Origin: SKHV01 sp963678565
GTDB taxonomy: Bacteria > Bacteroidota > Bacteroidia > Bacteroidales > Prolixibacteraceae
Reading direction: 5' to 3'
Length of the DNA: 64,000 nt
Assembly (NCBI GenBank): GCA_963678565.1
Contig: OY782875.1
Coordinates: 1,550,001 to 1,614,000, forward strand
A program made the translations under genes and the position numbers. Shown here one piece after another: positions 44,105 to 53,066 of the stretch. The notes under the pieces were generated by a model. That model did no database searches. It had not been told where the DNA came from and saw only the letters and a program-made list of their open reading frames with translations. Positions within the stretch are counted from its first letter, which is position 1. Each line of letters opens with the position of its first letter.

Positions 44105-45084
44105 TTATTTTTAAAGCCTTTTAATATATATTTCAAAACAGATATGTGAATTCTTGATAAAACTGGATTTAGTATGATGTTCGGATGGGTAATTACATAC
44201 TTAATTTTTGATTTCTTAAGACTTTCTCTCTCATTTATTTTTTTAAGATATTTTGCTTTTGCATTATTTATTTGGTGATTATAAGCACTCTCTGAATATT
44301 TATTGAATTCGTCAAATAAAAAAAATAATTTATCTTTTAAAAACTCCTTTTCTTGTCCAATGGTTGCAGACAAACTCCTTTTATTTTTTCGATATACAGA
44401 CATCACTTCATTTATATAATGAATTTTACCTGAGTGAGCTGCCAATAAAGATAATAGTAGATCTCCGTTGTATACTTTCTTAAATGCAATATATTCACTT
44501 AAAATGCTAGTTTTAAGAACTATGCTTTGAGTTGGAATTATCCAATCATTTAATATATCGCCAATACTAATTGGCATTTTTAATGACGTTTTATTGAATA
44601 GTCTAGGTATCTTTTTTGATTGATCATAAACAACCAGAGCGTTATGACAGCTTAGTGAATATTCAGGATTGTTTTCCAAGAAATCAATTTGTTTTTGTAG
44701 TTTTAAGGGATCAGTCCAATAATCATCTCCTTCGCAGTATGCTACGTATCTTGCCCGTTTCTCATAACTTTTAAAATAGGGATATTTTGGCTTTTTAATT
44801 GAATAGTGATTTTCTTTTAAATAGACTGCCTTTATTATTTCTGGGTATTTATCTTCATATTGTTTTATTATACTTTGAGTATTGTCTGTGCTGGCATCAT
44901 CTACTATAACAACAACAAATTTATATTTTGTTTGCTGTATTATAAATCCTTTTAATGCGCTTTCAATGTATTTTTCGTGATTATAAGTAGTACATTTAAT
45001 ATATAGATCAAGATCTTTTGATTGGTCTAAAACATTTATTTCATTTTCACTCTGACTTAAAGTTTTAGTACTTTTATGAGCCAT
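44101..45084 (-). CDS. Family 2 glycosyltransferase
   Basis: A 327-aa GT-A glycosyltransferase: LYIKCTTYNHEKYIESALKG at the nucleotide end, VVIVDDASTDNTQSII, and the acidic YVAYCEGDDYWTDPLKL. The C-terminal third is basic and may touch the membrane. The stop overlaps the polymerase start by 4 bp. It resembles capsule-type transferases; acceptor and donor are unknown. Confidence 0.9.
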   Translation of the reverse strand: MAHKSTKTLSQSENEINVLDQSKDLDLYIKCTTYNHEKYIESALKGFIIQQTKYKFVVVIVDDASTDNTQSIIKQYEDKYPEIIKAVYLKENHYSIKKPKYPYFKSYEKRARYVAYCEGDDYWTDPLKLQKQIDFLENNPEYSLSCHNALVVYDQSKKIPRLFNKTSLKMPISIGDILNDWIIPTQSIVLKTSILSEYIAFKKVYNGDLLLSLLAAHSGKIHYINEVMSVYRKNKRSLSATIGQEKEFLKDKLFFLFDEFNKYSESAYNHQINNAKAKYLKKINERESLKKSKIKYVITHPNIILNPVLSRIHISVLKYILKGFKNK

Positions 45085-45107
45085 TTAATTAAAGCTTAAA
45101 AATTAGT

Positions 45108-45965
45108 TTATAATAAAACGGAACCAATGCGTGGTTCTATACTACAACAAGGACGCATCGATACAATTCGAACTCCACTTGCTCTTTGTGGCCCAACTCT
45201 TAAAAATGTACTTAATGCTGTAATATCTCCACCTAAGCCTAAAGCACCAACATTGCTCTTATTTAATCGTTGCGTAATTTCCTTTTCTTTTTCACTTTGA
45301 ATTGTATGGTTCCCAAACACCATCGCCTCCATCATCAGTGAACTTGCTTCGAAATGCGACCGACCAATTCCTACAGCCAAGGTTATTGGAGAACACCCCA
45401 GCTTGCTAGCTGCTTCAACAGTCCAGTCTATTATTTCATCAGTAACCACTGATACTTTGTGTTTATGGAAAACTCGAAATGTTTTTCCCCTTATTTCAGG
45501 GCCTCCGCCATGCATTAAAATATGTAATCGAAGCACATCTTCATTAGTTGGCTTTACAATTAAGGGAGAGGGAAGTAGAGCTCCCGGATCTACATTTAGG
45601 CCGCCTGATTGATCAATTCTTTCAAAATCGTTACCCTTAATTGCCATTGGGCGACCAGGGAGTGCATTTAGCCCTTCATAAATACCTTTGTGTATATCGG
45701 CAATAAGTTGTCCACTTACTGCTCTATTTGGTCCAACTTCTAAGAATAAATGAGGAATACCTGAGTCGTCGCATAAAGGACTTCTATTTTTTTCTGCTAG
45801 CAATGCATTTTTTAGAGTGTTTTCTAAAACCCATTTGGCTCTAGGTTGAGACTCTTTTTCAATCGCTTCGCGGTAAATTTGTTTTTTATCCTCACTAAAA
45901 GTTGAACCTGCAACTATTAGTGCCTCTTTTACTTTCTCAATTATTTCGTTGTTATTATAGTTCAT
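45108..45965 (-). CDS. Class I fumarase/tartrate dehydratase alpha subunit
   Basis: A 285-aa iron-sulfur hydro-lyase subunit that adds or removes water from fumarate/malate or related diacids. Three cysteines fit the 4Fe-4S ligands: RSPLCDDSGIPH, KLGCSPITLAVG and MRPCCSIEPRIG. Other marks are GGGPEIRGKTFRVFHKH and GLGGDITALS. I use ATG 45965, which overlaps the beta stop by 11 bp; an in-frame ATG at 45983 is the alternative. Beta precedes alpha here. In this operon it more likely makes an acid for polysaccharide decoration than serves the TCA cycle, but that is inference. Confidence 0.9.
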   Translation of the reverse strand: MNYNNNEIIEKVKEALIVAGSTFSEDKKQIYREAIEKESQPRAKWVLENTLKNALLAEKNRSPLCDDSGIPHLFLEVGPNRAVSGQLIADIHKGIYEGLNALPGRPMAIKGNDFERIDQSGGLNVDPGALLPSPLIVKPTNEDVLRLHILMHGGGPEIRGKTFRVFHKHKVSVVTDEIIDWTVEAASKLGCSPITLAVGIGRSHFEASSLMMEAMVFGNHTIQSEKEKEITQRLNKSNVGALGLGGDITALSTFLRVGPQRASGVRIVSMRPCCSIEPRIGSVLL

Positions 45966-46467
45966 CGTATATACTTTTTCCATTTACTGCTGCAATAATT
46001 GCAGGAAAATCTTTTATTTCAAGCAGGTGTAGTGCCTCCATTCCTAATTCAGGAAATGCCACCACCTTTTTACTAATTGTTTTGTCTTTTAACAATGCTG
46101 TAACAGGCGGGATCACCGCAAAAACTGAATTGTATTTTTTTAAGGCTGCAACTGTTTCAGGTTTTAAGGCACCTTTGCCCAAATGAAGTTTTACACCTGC
46201 TTTTGATAATGTAGGAATACTACTTTCGATATCAAATTTATTACTCGACGTAGGGCCAACACCTGCCGGACTAACTGCTGTATGAAAAATTACTGAACCT
46301 TTAAGATCAACATCAATTGTTTCTAAAGTTCCATTTTCAATAAGCTTTACAAGTTTAGGCAATACAGCATCTCTACCTGTATAGATTAAGCCAGAAATCG
46401 AAATCATTTCTCCAACCTTAAGGTTGGTAATTTGGTTTTCGGTAATTGGAGTGTTTATATGAATCAT
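45955..46467 (-). CDS. Class I fumarase/tartrate dehydratase beta subunit
   Basis: A 170-aa swivel-domain subunit paired with the alpha gene directly after it. Marks are NLKVGEMISISGLIYTGRDA, the substrate-side SPAGVGPTSSNKFDIESS, HLGKGALKPETVAAL and VIPPVTALL. TtdB/FumA C-terminal domains look alike. The coupled ATG overlap with alpha supports a two-subunit enzyme. Confidence 0.9.
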   Translation of the reverse strand: MIHINTPITENQITNLKVGEMISISGLIYTGRDAVLPKLVKLIENGTLETIDVDLKGSVIFHTAVSPAGVGPTSSNKFDIESSIPTLSKAGVKLHLGKGALKPETVAALKKYNSVFAVIPPVTALLKDKTISKKVVAFPELGMEALHLLEIKDFPAIIAAVNGKSIYDEL

Positions 46468-46511
46468 TAACTACTTTGTTAGAAAAATAAGGAGAAAATT
46501 ATAATTGCAAT

Positions 46512-47231
46512 TTATTGATTGTTTGCCAGTTCTTCAAGTTTATCAAGAACAGAATCATCAACTTTTTTTGAATAGATTAAGTCAAGATTTTCGCGAATTG
46601 TTTCGATTGGCCAATTCCACCATTGAATTTTTTCTAGTCGTTCTATCGTTTTATCATCAAATCGCATTTTTATTTTTTTTGCAGGAACACCAGCAACAAT
46701 TGAATAAGGTTCAACATCTTTTGTAACAACGGCACCTGCACCTATAACAGCTCCATTACCAATAGTTACATCTCTTAAAATAACAGCATTCGATGAGATT
46801 AAAACATCATTTTTTATTATGCATTTTTTTTGACCCTCTCCGTACTTAAAACCTATAGAATTTTTGTTTCCATCCATATTATGGAACCCCCAAATTGCAC
46901 TTGTTGTAACATTTTCTGTTTTATGTTCCTTACCTCCGATTGAAACATTCCAACTAATTGAACAAAAGTTACCTATTGAGGCACCTCTTATAACTGTATT
47001 AAATCCGGTATACGTAAATCTTCCAATTTTGGATTGTTGGATGAAGTTTCGTCTGTTAATTGCAATATTTGAAATCAATTCACTTTCAATGATAATAGAA
47101 TGATCTCCTATTTGCACCAAATCACCTATATGAGATTTTCTTATATCTGCTCTGTGGTAAATTTTAAGATCGGAACCTAATATATTTTCAAATAATTTTG
47201 CATCTTCTGAAATATAATTTTTCTCTGACAT
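46512..47231 (-). CDS. Left-handed beta-helix (hexapeptide) acyltransferase, CatB-like
   Basis: A 239-aa trimeric acyltransferase of the xenobiotic/NodL type. Imperfect hexapeptide turns fill about residues 25-175 (for instance IGDLVQIGDHSIII, IGNFCSISWNVSIGG with EHKTENV carrying the usual catalytic His, IGNGAVIGAGAVVTKDV) and VAGVPAKKIKMRF closes the helix. It probably acetylates, or otherwise acylates, a sugar hydroxyl or amino group of the polysaccharide. Confidence 0.88.
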   Translation of the reverse strand: MSEKNYISEDAKLFENILGSDLKIYHRADIRKSHIGDLVQIGDHSIIIESELISNIAINRRNFIQQSKIGRFTYTGFNTVIRGASIGNFCSISWNVSIGGKEHKTENVTTSAIWGFHNMDGNKNSIGFKYGEGQKKCIIKNDVLISSNAVILRDVTIGNGAVIGAGAVVTKDVEPYSIVAGVPAKKIKMRFDDKTIERLEKIQWWNWPIETIRENLDLIYSKKVDDSVLDKLEELANNQ

Positions 47232-47288
47232 AATATATCTTTTATATAATAAGAAAATTATAGTTTGGTAAACAGTTTTAGTGTTTCT

Positions 47289-48539
47289 TTAGAAAAGTAA
47301 GTCTTTGTATATCTCTTTTTTTAATATATTCTCACCATTGGGATTAAGAATGCACAATGTATCAATTGCAGTTCTAATCTTCACTCTTACCTCCCCAATG
47401 CTATTTGCTTTTACAATAAAAGAGCCAATGCGATTACTGCTGGCCATTTCAGTACTTATTACTGCACCTTTTTGTTTGTTGAAATAAATATCTTCAAGAA
47501 TCCCATCTGTTTTTAGTTGTTCCCAACCTACTATACTTTCAAATATACCTTCGTTTGCATAAACATGATTTTCAGAATAAAAACAATCTACATGTTTATA
47601 ATTTGAGCTTATAATTTTCCCCTCAAATGAATCGACCGCAGCATCAATAATATCGTAATCTGCAAATTCTTTGATTTTTCTAAAATTTAAACCACCTCCA
47701 ATACGTGGAGCAAATTCAATAACATTTATTGTGTCATTTTTTACTATAGCCTGAATGAGCAATGGTGTATTATTTAGATCAAAAGCCAAAGCAATTTTTG
47801 TGGCAGCTTCTTGGATATTTAACTTTGCTTTTGTACTTATTTCGGGTGGCGATATTGAACCAATTGAATATATTACATGCTCATTGTTTAGTGCCGGTTT
47901 TCGTTTTTTATGTAGAGTAATTACGTGTGCCTCATTGTTTTTTATTATACAATCTATACCTATTTCATCACCTGTTACAAATTCTTCAACGATAACTTTA
48001 CCGTTTCGGCTAATATTTTTTGCAGCTTTAAAAAATATCGTTAATTCTTCTAGAGTATCAACTCTTCTAACTCCCTTAGAACTATTGCTGTCAGCAGGTT
48101 TCACAACCAAGGGGTATGATAAATTATGTTTGCTTAGTTCATTAATGCTTTCTACGTATAGATATTTTGATGTTGGAATATTATTCCTTGTCATTATATC
48201 CTTCATCTTGGCCTTGTCTGAAACATTTAATGCAGTTGCATAGCTATAGGGGATTGGAAGACCTAATTTTTCTCCAACATAGCAAGCAGTAACATTTGCT
48301 TGATCAATACAAGTTGCGATAACAAGTTTTGCATTTTTTTCTTTAGCAATTTCTAACACTTTGTTTTCATCTAATGTACTTTCCTGAATATGTTCATTAG
48401 CTTCTGATTTTGCAGGGGGATTTTCGTAATAATCGATTAAAATCACATAATATCCACGATTTTGCAAGTTAAGTATTAGTTCTTTATGTGGATTTGTACC
48501 TCCAAGTACTATTGCTTTAGGCTTCTCTACTATTCCCAT
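47289..48539 (-). CDS. ATP-grasp ligase
   Basis: A 416-aa ATP-grasp enzyme of the carboxylate-amine ligase (PurK/CarB-like) type. The N-terminal pre-ATP-grasp domain reads KAIVLGGTNPHKELIL; ATP-binding parts are YPLVVKPADSNSSKGVRRV and KVIVEEFVTGDEIGID; the metal site is VIEFAPRIGGGLNF. Such enzymes activate a carboxylate as acyl phosphate and attach it to an amine. With an amino-sugar route and an organic-acid gene set in the same operon, it may form an amide between the two; this is inference. Confidence 0.85.
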   Translation of the reverse strand: MGIVEKPKAIVLGGTNPHKELILNLQNRGYYVILIDYYENPPAKSEANEHIQESTLDENKVLEIAKEKNAKLVIATCIDQANVTACYVGEKLGLPIPYSYATALNVSDKAKMKDIMTRNNIPTSKYLYVESINELSKHNLSYPLVVKPADSNSSKGVRRVDTLEELTIFFKAAKNISRNGKVIVEEFVTGDEIGIDCIIKNNEAHVITLHKKRKPALNNEHVIYSIGSISPPEISTKAKLNIQEAATKIALAFDLNNTPLLIQAIVKNDTINVIEFAPRIGGGLNFRKIKEFADYDIIDAAVDSFEGKIISSNYKHVDCFYSENHVYANEGIFESIVGWEQLKTDGILEDIYFNKQKGAVISTEMASSNRIGSFIVKANSIGEVRVKIRTAIDTLCILNPNGENILKKEIYKDLLF

Positions 48540-48567
48540 ATTATTCTTTTATAAAGTAAACGGTTTA

Positions 48568-49602
48568 CTACAGTTTTAAATCGTTAGACAATTGTATTTT
48601 ATCTATTAAATTATTTACAAGTTCTACTTGTTTATCTGTTAACGTAACAACCCCTTTTGCCAACTCTTGTCTAATATAAGAGCTCTCTCCTGGAAGAAAT
48701 ATTTCTTGTTCTACTTTTGTCTCTTTTACATTCCTCGTTAAATAATCCATTTTGGTTTTAAAATCAGTCAAAGTCTGAAATCTTTCAATATCCATCACTA
48801 AAATTAAATGACCATAATTTGATATTTTATCTTTATGGTTTAACCTATTAACATCACCACCAAAAGCTGCACCGGTTAACAAGCCTGCTAGAACATCAAC
48901 AATTAATGAAAGGCCATACCCTTTATGATCCCCAATTGGAACCATTGATCCTTTTAAAGCTTCGTTGGCATCCGTTGTAGGATTACCTTTATTATCTATA
49001 GCCCAACCTTGTGGTATTTCTTCATTATTTAATGCTGCTAATCTAATTTTACCTCTAGCAGCATTTGAAGTAGCCATATCTAAAATTACATTTGGCTTAT
49101 TATTTCCACCTGGAAACCCAATACCTATCGGATTGGTTCCGAACAAAGGTTTGTTACCTCCTGTTGGAGCAATTGCAGGCCCAGAGTTAGCAAATAAAAT
49201 ACCTACCATATTTTCATCGGCAGCCATATCAACAAAATAGCCAGATGTACCAAAACTATTACTATGTCTAATTGCTACAGCCCCCATTCCAAATTCTTTC
49301 GCTTTTTTAATTGCTAATTCCATTCCTTTATAAGTAGCAACTTGACCAAAACCATTTTGGGCATCTAAAACAATACTGGTTCCAGAATCACTTATAACTG
49401 TTAAATCAGTATTCGCTTGCATAAGATTTTCTTCAATTTTTCTATTATATATTGAATACCGTCCTATGCCATGAGTCCCTTTTCCTCTTAAATGGGCATA
49501 TTTCACTGTATCTGTGATTATTTTTGCCTCATCATTTGGAACACCAATCTTTTCTAGTATTTGATTAGAAAGGGCTTCTATTTTTTGTATACTTAATTCC
49601 AT
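48568..49602 (-). CDS. Ldh/MDH2-family 2-hydroxyacid dehydrogenase
   Basis: A 344-aa NAD(P)-dependent oxidoreductase of the malate/L-lactate/ureidoglycolate dehydrogenase family (not the Rossmann type). Family marks are HGIGRYSIYNRKI, AIRHSNSFGTSGYFVDMA with the conserved His, LFGTNPIGIGFPGG, and GYGLSLIVDVLAGLLTGAAF. It probably interconverts a 2-hydroxy and 2-keto acid within the organic-acid module. It ends 28 bp before the ATP-grasp gene. Confidence 0.88.
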   Translation of the reverse strand: MELSIQKIEALSNQILEKIGVPNDEAKIITDTVKYAHLRGKGTHGIGRYSIYNRKIEENLMQANTDLTVISDSGTSIVLDAQNGFGQVATYKGMELAIKKAKEFGMGAVAIRHSNSFGTSGYFVDMAADENMVGILFANSGPAIAPTGGNKPLFGTNPIGIGFPGGNNKPNVILDMATSNAARGKIRLAALNNEEIPQGWAIDNKGNPTTDANEALKGSMVPIGDHKGYGLSLIVDVLAGLLTGAAFGGDVNRLNHKDKISNYGHLILVMDIERFQTLTDFKTKMDYLTRNVKETKVEQEIFLPGESSYIRQELAKGVVTLTDKQVELVNNLIDKIQLSNDLKL

Positions 49603-49610
49603 TCAAAAAA

Positions 49611-50969
49611 TTAATATAAATCCGCTATTGCTATCTCTTTAGAACTACCAATATTTAAAATCTTGTTATAAAGATTTTTCATTTCACTATTATCTACTCC
49701 AGCAAACACTAATAATGAATTAAATTTTTGCTGCAATTCTTCAATTGACAAAGCTGTTTCTGGTTCTCCTTTAGGGTAATCAACCCTATCTTCAAAAACA
49801 GTTCCATCAACCATCACCAATTCAACATGTGCAGCCCTTTTATATGGAACTAAAGCAGACATTTCTTTATCTTCTAAAACTTTTACTTTTTTTGTCAATT
49901 CTTTAACTGTTTCGTTGTTCACATAATTTTCTGTGAATTCAGCTAAGTTAGCGTTGCAAGTATATAATGAAATTGCAACACTATATGGAATACTCATTTT
50001 TGCTGAGTTAATACTGTCAATTTCAACATGATCGTGTCCCTCAATTGCTAATAAGTATGTTTTTACATTAACAGCGACAATGTCTTCAATATTGATTTTA
50101 TTTTTCAATGTAATATTTATTGCTGCTTCTATTGGTGAATGGCAATGTCTGCATGCTGCATAAGGTTTTTGATATATGCCAAAAATTGCAGAAGACTTAT
50201 TTTCATCAACTATTAATTCTTGCATATTTAGCGAATTTGTAAAAGCTTTTAAAAAACCTTTATCACCACCTAAAACATCATTTGGACCTTTAAAGCCAGC
50301 TAGTACAATTTGTACCGATGAAATTGCATTTTGAGCCGCAATCCCAATATTATATGGTTTCATCTCTGAATCATCACGTATTACTTTTAATAAGCCCGAT
50401 GATGATGTTGCTGCTGCAGAAAGTAAATTTTTTAATTGTATTTTTGAAAAATCAAGTATTATTCCACATGCTATAGCTGCACCAATTAATCCACAAATTC
50501 CAGTACCATGATACCCTCGCTTTTTCAAGCCAGGTTGCATTGTTCTAGCTATTCGTATAGCAGCTTCATAACCAATTCGAATAGAGTTAAAAAATTGAGA
50601 ACTTTCGACTTTATACTTTTGCATTAATGGCAGTACAGCTGAAAAGATTGGTGCCCCAGGATGAAACATTCCAAATCGCTCTCCATCATCAAGTTCTGCA
50701 ATATGAGAGCAAAAACCTTGAATAAGGGCTGCATTTTTCATATCTGTTTTTTCTTCAAAACCGAGAATTGCAAACCTCTTATCTTCAGAATCTAAGTTGT
50801 TAATAAGCCTCTGTATTTTTTGTTTTGCAATTTTTGATCCAGCAAATGATGAGCTTATATAGTCAATAAAACATTTTGTGACTTGCAGTTTTTCTTCTGA
50901 ACTAATTGAAGTTTGACTTTTCGTATATATACCTTCAATAAATAAATCTGTAATGTTTTGATTAATCAT
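49611..50969 (-). CDS. MmgE/PrpD family protein
   Basis: A 452-aa member of the MmgE/PrpD fold, which includes 2-methylcitrate dehydratase, cis-aconitate decarboxylase and iminodisuccinate epimerase. Marks are AELDDGERFGMFHPGAPIFS with the conserved His, GYHGTGICGLIGAAIACG, KPYAACRHCHSPIEA and VVNVKTYLLAIEGHDHV-like strands. The Ala-Cys-Arg-His-Cys-His stretch corresponds to the active-site loop. Acts on a di- or tricarboxylic acid; which one cannot be read from the sequence. It abuts the Ldh-type gene (8-bp gap). Confidence 0.87.
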   Translation of the reverse strand: MINQNITDLFIEGIYTKSQTSISSEEKLQVTKCFIDYISSSFAGSKIAKQKIQRLINNLDSEDKRFAILGFEEKTDMKNAALIQGFCSHIAELDDGERFGMFHPGAPIFSAVLPLMQKYKVESSQFFNSIRIGYEAAIRIARTMQPGLKKRGYHGTGICGLIGAAIACGIILDFSKIQLKNLLSAAATSSSGLLKVIRDDSEMKPYNIGIAAQNAISSVQIVLAGFKGPNDVLGGDKGFLKAFTNSLNMQELIVDENKSSAIFGIYQKPYAACRHCHSPIEAAINITLKNKINIEDIVAVNVKTYLLAIEGHDHVEIDSINSAKMSIPYSVAISLYTCNANLAEFTENYVNNETVKELTKKVKVLEDKEMSALVPYKRAAHVELVMVDGTVFEDRVDYPKGEPETALSIEELQQKFNSLLVFAGVDNSEMKNLYNKILNIGSSKEIAIADLY

Positions 50970-50986
50970 GCGTATTTATATAATCC

Positions 50987-52129
50987 CTATGAAAGAATAA
51001 GTTTTATAAAGTCAGATTCATTTTTAACTACACCAAAAACGTTTGCTCTGTTTTCAATTCTTAAAGCCCAACTTCTGTGAGGTTTACGTTCATTCATTTT
51101 ATTAGTATTAGCACTTTTTATAACACCACCTTCGTCTCCTAAGATCTGCATTGCATCGTCATATTCTTCTTTAGTTACGGCTTGCATTGCATTCACAAAC
51201 TTTGCATGTGAGGGATGTATAATCGTTTTTCCAATAAAACCATTTGCTTTATCAAGAATAACTTCACGTAAAAGGCCATCTATTGCATCATTTATAATCG
51301 ATGATTTATAAACTAATGACTTATGAATATTATCATTTACTAAATCTTTTAAATCATCTTTTTTATATGCTAAGAAATATTCCCATACAGGGGCAGACAC
51401 TATATAATCATCCTCAGATCTATTGAAAAAGTTAAGAATATCTGATAGAGTATCTCTAACAGTTAAAATATCATAAATAGAAGAGTTAATTCCTCTTCTT
51501 ACTCCAAATAAAGCTGAAAAGTCAGTACCTCCTACACGAATATTCAAAATATAATCTTTATATTTTGAAATAGATTGTTTTAAGTTAAACAGTTCTTTCT
51601 TTCTGGTTTCTAGGTAGGCAATTGTTTTTCCTTCAAGAATTGGCATACAATAAAGATGTACATTATGGTTGAGAGAGGTTTTTTCTAATATTTTTAAGTA
51701 TTCTACGGCATTGTCACTATAAAATTTAGGAAAAACAAACCCCGAAAGTACTCTTATATGCTTATTGGTAAGCTTTTGTACAAAAGTTTCAAATTGATTT
51801 ACGTTTCTGACTCTAAGAAATATTAATGGTATATCACCAAGTAGAATTTTATTATCAGCAATAGTATCTGCTAATTTTTCAAGATGTTCAAGAACATTGA
51901 TTTCTGCTTTTTCAAGATCTTTTTCTTGTATTGCATCCTCAAAACACATTACCATTGAGGTAATATCACTCATCTCTTTATTTAAAATTTTGTCTAGTAT
52001 TTTTTTCGTTCCTGGCATATACAATGTTGCACCAAGGCAATATTGCAAAATATTTCTATCTGAGTTTTTGTCAAACTCTATTGGTTCTTTAACAAATTTG
52101 TAATTAGGGTTATATTGATGATGTTTCAT
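50987..52129 (-). CDS. C-C bond lyase of the HpcH/HpaI-citrate lyase fold
   Basis: A 380-aa TIM-barrel protein that resembles the C-C bond lyase family best known from tellurium-resistance (ter)-associated operons, related to CitE and malyl-CoA lyases. The N-terminal QYCLGATLYMPGTKK and VMCFEDAIQEKDLEKAE (metal-binding acidic residues) are characteristic, along with ILNIRVGGTDFSALFGVRRG and KTIIHPSHAKFVNAM. The ter families also use ATP-grasp partners, and one lies three genes downstream. It probably makes or breaks a C-C bond in a carboxylic acid. Confidence 0.8.
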   Translation of the reverse strand: MKHHQYNPNYKFVKEPIEFDKNSDRNILQYCLGATLYMPGTKKILDKILNKEMSDITSMVMCFEDAIQEKDLEKAEINVLEHLEKLADTIADNKILLGDIPLIFLRVRNVNQFETFVQKLTNKHIRVLSGFVFPKFYSDNAVEYLKILEKTSLNHNVHLYCMPILEGKTIAYLETRKKELFNLKQSISKYKDYILNIRVGGTDFSALFGVRRGINSSIYDILTVRDTLSDILNFFNRSEDDYIVSAPVWEYFLAYKKDDLKDLVNDNIHKSLVYKSSIINDAIDGLLREVILDKANGFIGKTIIHPSHAKFVNAMQAVTKEEYDDAMQILGDEGGVIKSANTNKMNERKPHRSWALRIENRANVFGVVKNESDFIKLILS

Positions 52130-52144
52130 TTTTTTCCTTTTCAG

Positions 52145-53038
52145 TTATTTAATTGATCCTTTTTTAGAACTTACTGCTTCAGGATAATATTGGTCGATTA
52201 CCCGTTTTACCAAACTTACCTGTTTTGCTCTTTGTTTTGCTTCGGTGGCAGTGGTATTCCAACCATGTGTTTTGGCTACAGAACCACCGGTTTTTAAAAA
52301 GACAGGAGCTGTATATTTTATCATTTCCGGAACTTCGTAGTGACGGATAAAGCCACCGGATGATGCAGGATTTTCAGTATGTAAATCAATTGGAATATCT
52401 ATGGCTTGGCGAATAGATGCCAGCATCGGGATTTGTAAGTCGCGTACCGGATTAAGTGAGTTTGCTCCCAAGCTTTCTAATAGTTTTGCAGAGCATGGAT
52501 TACCATGTCCGGTATGTGCCGATATTTTAAATTTTACGTCAATTGGAAGTGCTCCTTGTTCTCTCATTTGGTTTAAAATCCAAAGTAGGCCTTCATCGTA
52601 TAATAAAAATGATTTACATCCCAGTGCGTTAGCTCTCTTTACATCTTCAATGGCTCTAACAACCTGTTCCTGCCCTCTTAAACGTAAACCCATTCGCTGA
52701 CCTTCGGGGGTTAATACCGAAGCACTTGTATCATAGGTTGCTCGCGGACCAATTGATAAGACCAAGTCAACTTGTCCTTGTTTGGCATACTCAACCATGG
52801 TTGAGATTTCGTTATCGGTTAATAACATAATCCCCTTGGTTTGAGTTACTCTGTGAATTGTAAGGTTTAAATTTATTACCTCCTCCATCAGGGCTTCCAT
52901 AGAGGCTGGTCCCTGAATGCCAGGAACTTCAAAACGATATTGAGCTCCATCAGAAAATCTTTTTGCTGACGGTTGCATTTTAATTAAATCACCTTCTGGT
53001 AATCCTATTTTGGATAAAAATTCGCGAGTACTTTTCAT
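52145..53038 (-). CDS. TIM-barrel protein, probably U32-peptidase-like
   Basis: A 297-aa protein I recognise only loosely. It reads like a TIM barrel related to the U32 peptidase/YegQ-UbiU group: VDLVLSIGPRATYDTSAS, CKSFLLYDEGLLWILNQMRE, FKISAHTGHGNPCSAKLLES with a Cys and His pair, LHTENPASSGGFIRHYEV. There are no four-cysteine cluster motifs as in UbiU. No signal peptide. It is within the operon between the C-C lyase and the aminotransferase. Its role may be catabolic or biosynthetic; I assign no function. Confidence 0.6.
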   Translation of the reverse strand: MKSTREFLSKIGLPEGDLIKMQPSAKRFSDGAQYRFEVPGIQGPASMEALMEEVINLNLTIHRVTQTKGIMLLTDNEISTMVEYAKQGQVDLVLSIGPRATYDTSASVLTPEGQRMGLRLRGQEQVVRAIEDVKRANALGCKSFLLYDEGLLWILNQMREQGALPIDVKFKISAHTGHGNPCSAKLLESLGANSLNPVRDLQIPMLASIRQAIDIPIDLHTENPASSGGFIRHYEVPEMIKYTAPVFLKTGGSVAKTHGWNTTATEAKQRAKQVSLVKRVIDQYYPEAVSSKKGSIK

Positions 53039-53066
53039 TATTAAAAAATTTATTCTATTAAATCTG

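Noticed and set aside
45108..46467. The fumarase subunits as the housekeeping TCA-cycle fumarase
   Set aside because: They lie in the middle of a tightly coupled polysaccharide operon; a housekeeping role cannot be excluded without the rest of the genome, but context argues against it.
47755..48243. A 162-codon open frame opposite the ATP-grasp gene
   Set aside because: Antisense shadow; the ATP-grasp motifs on the other strand are decisive.
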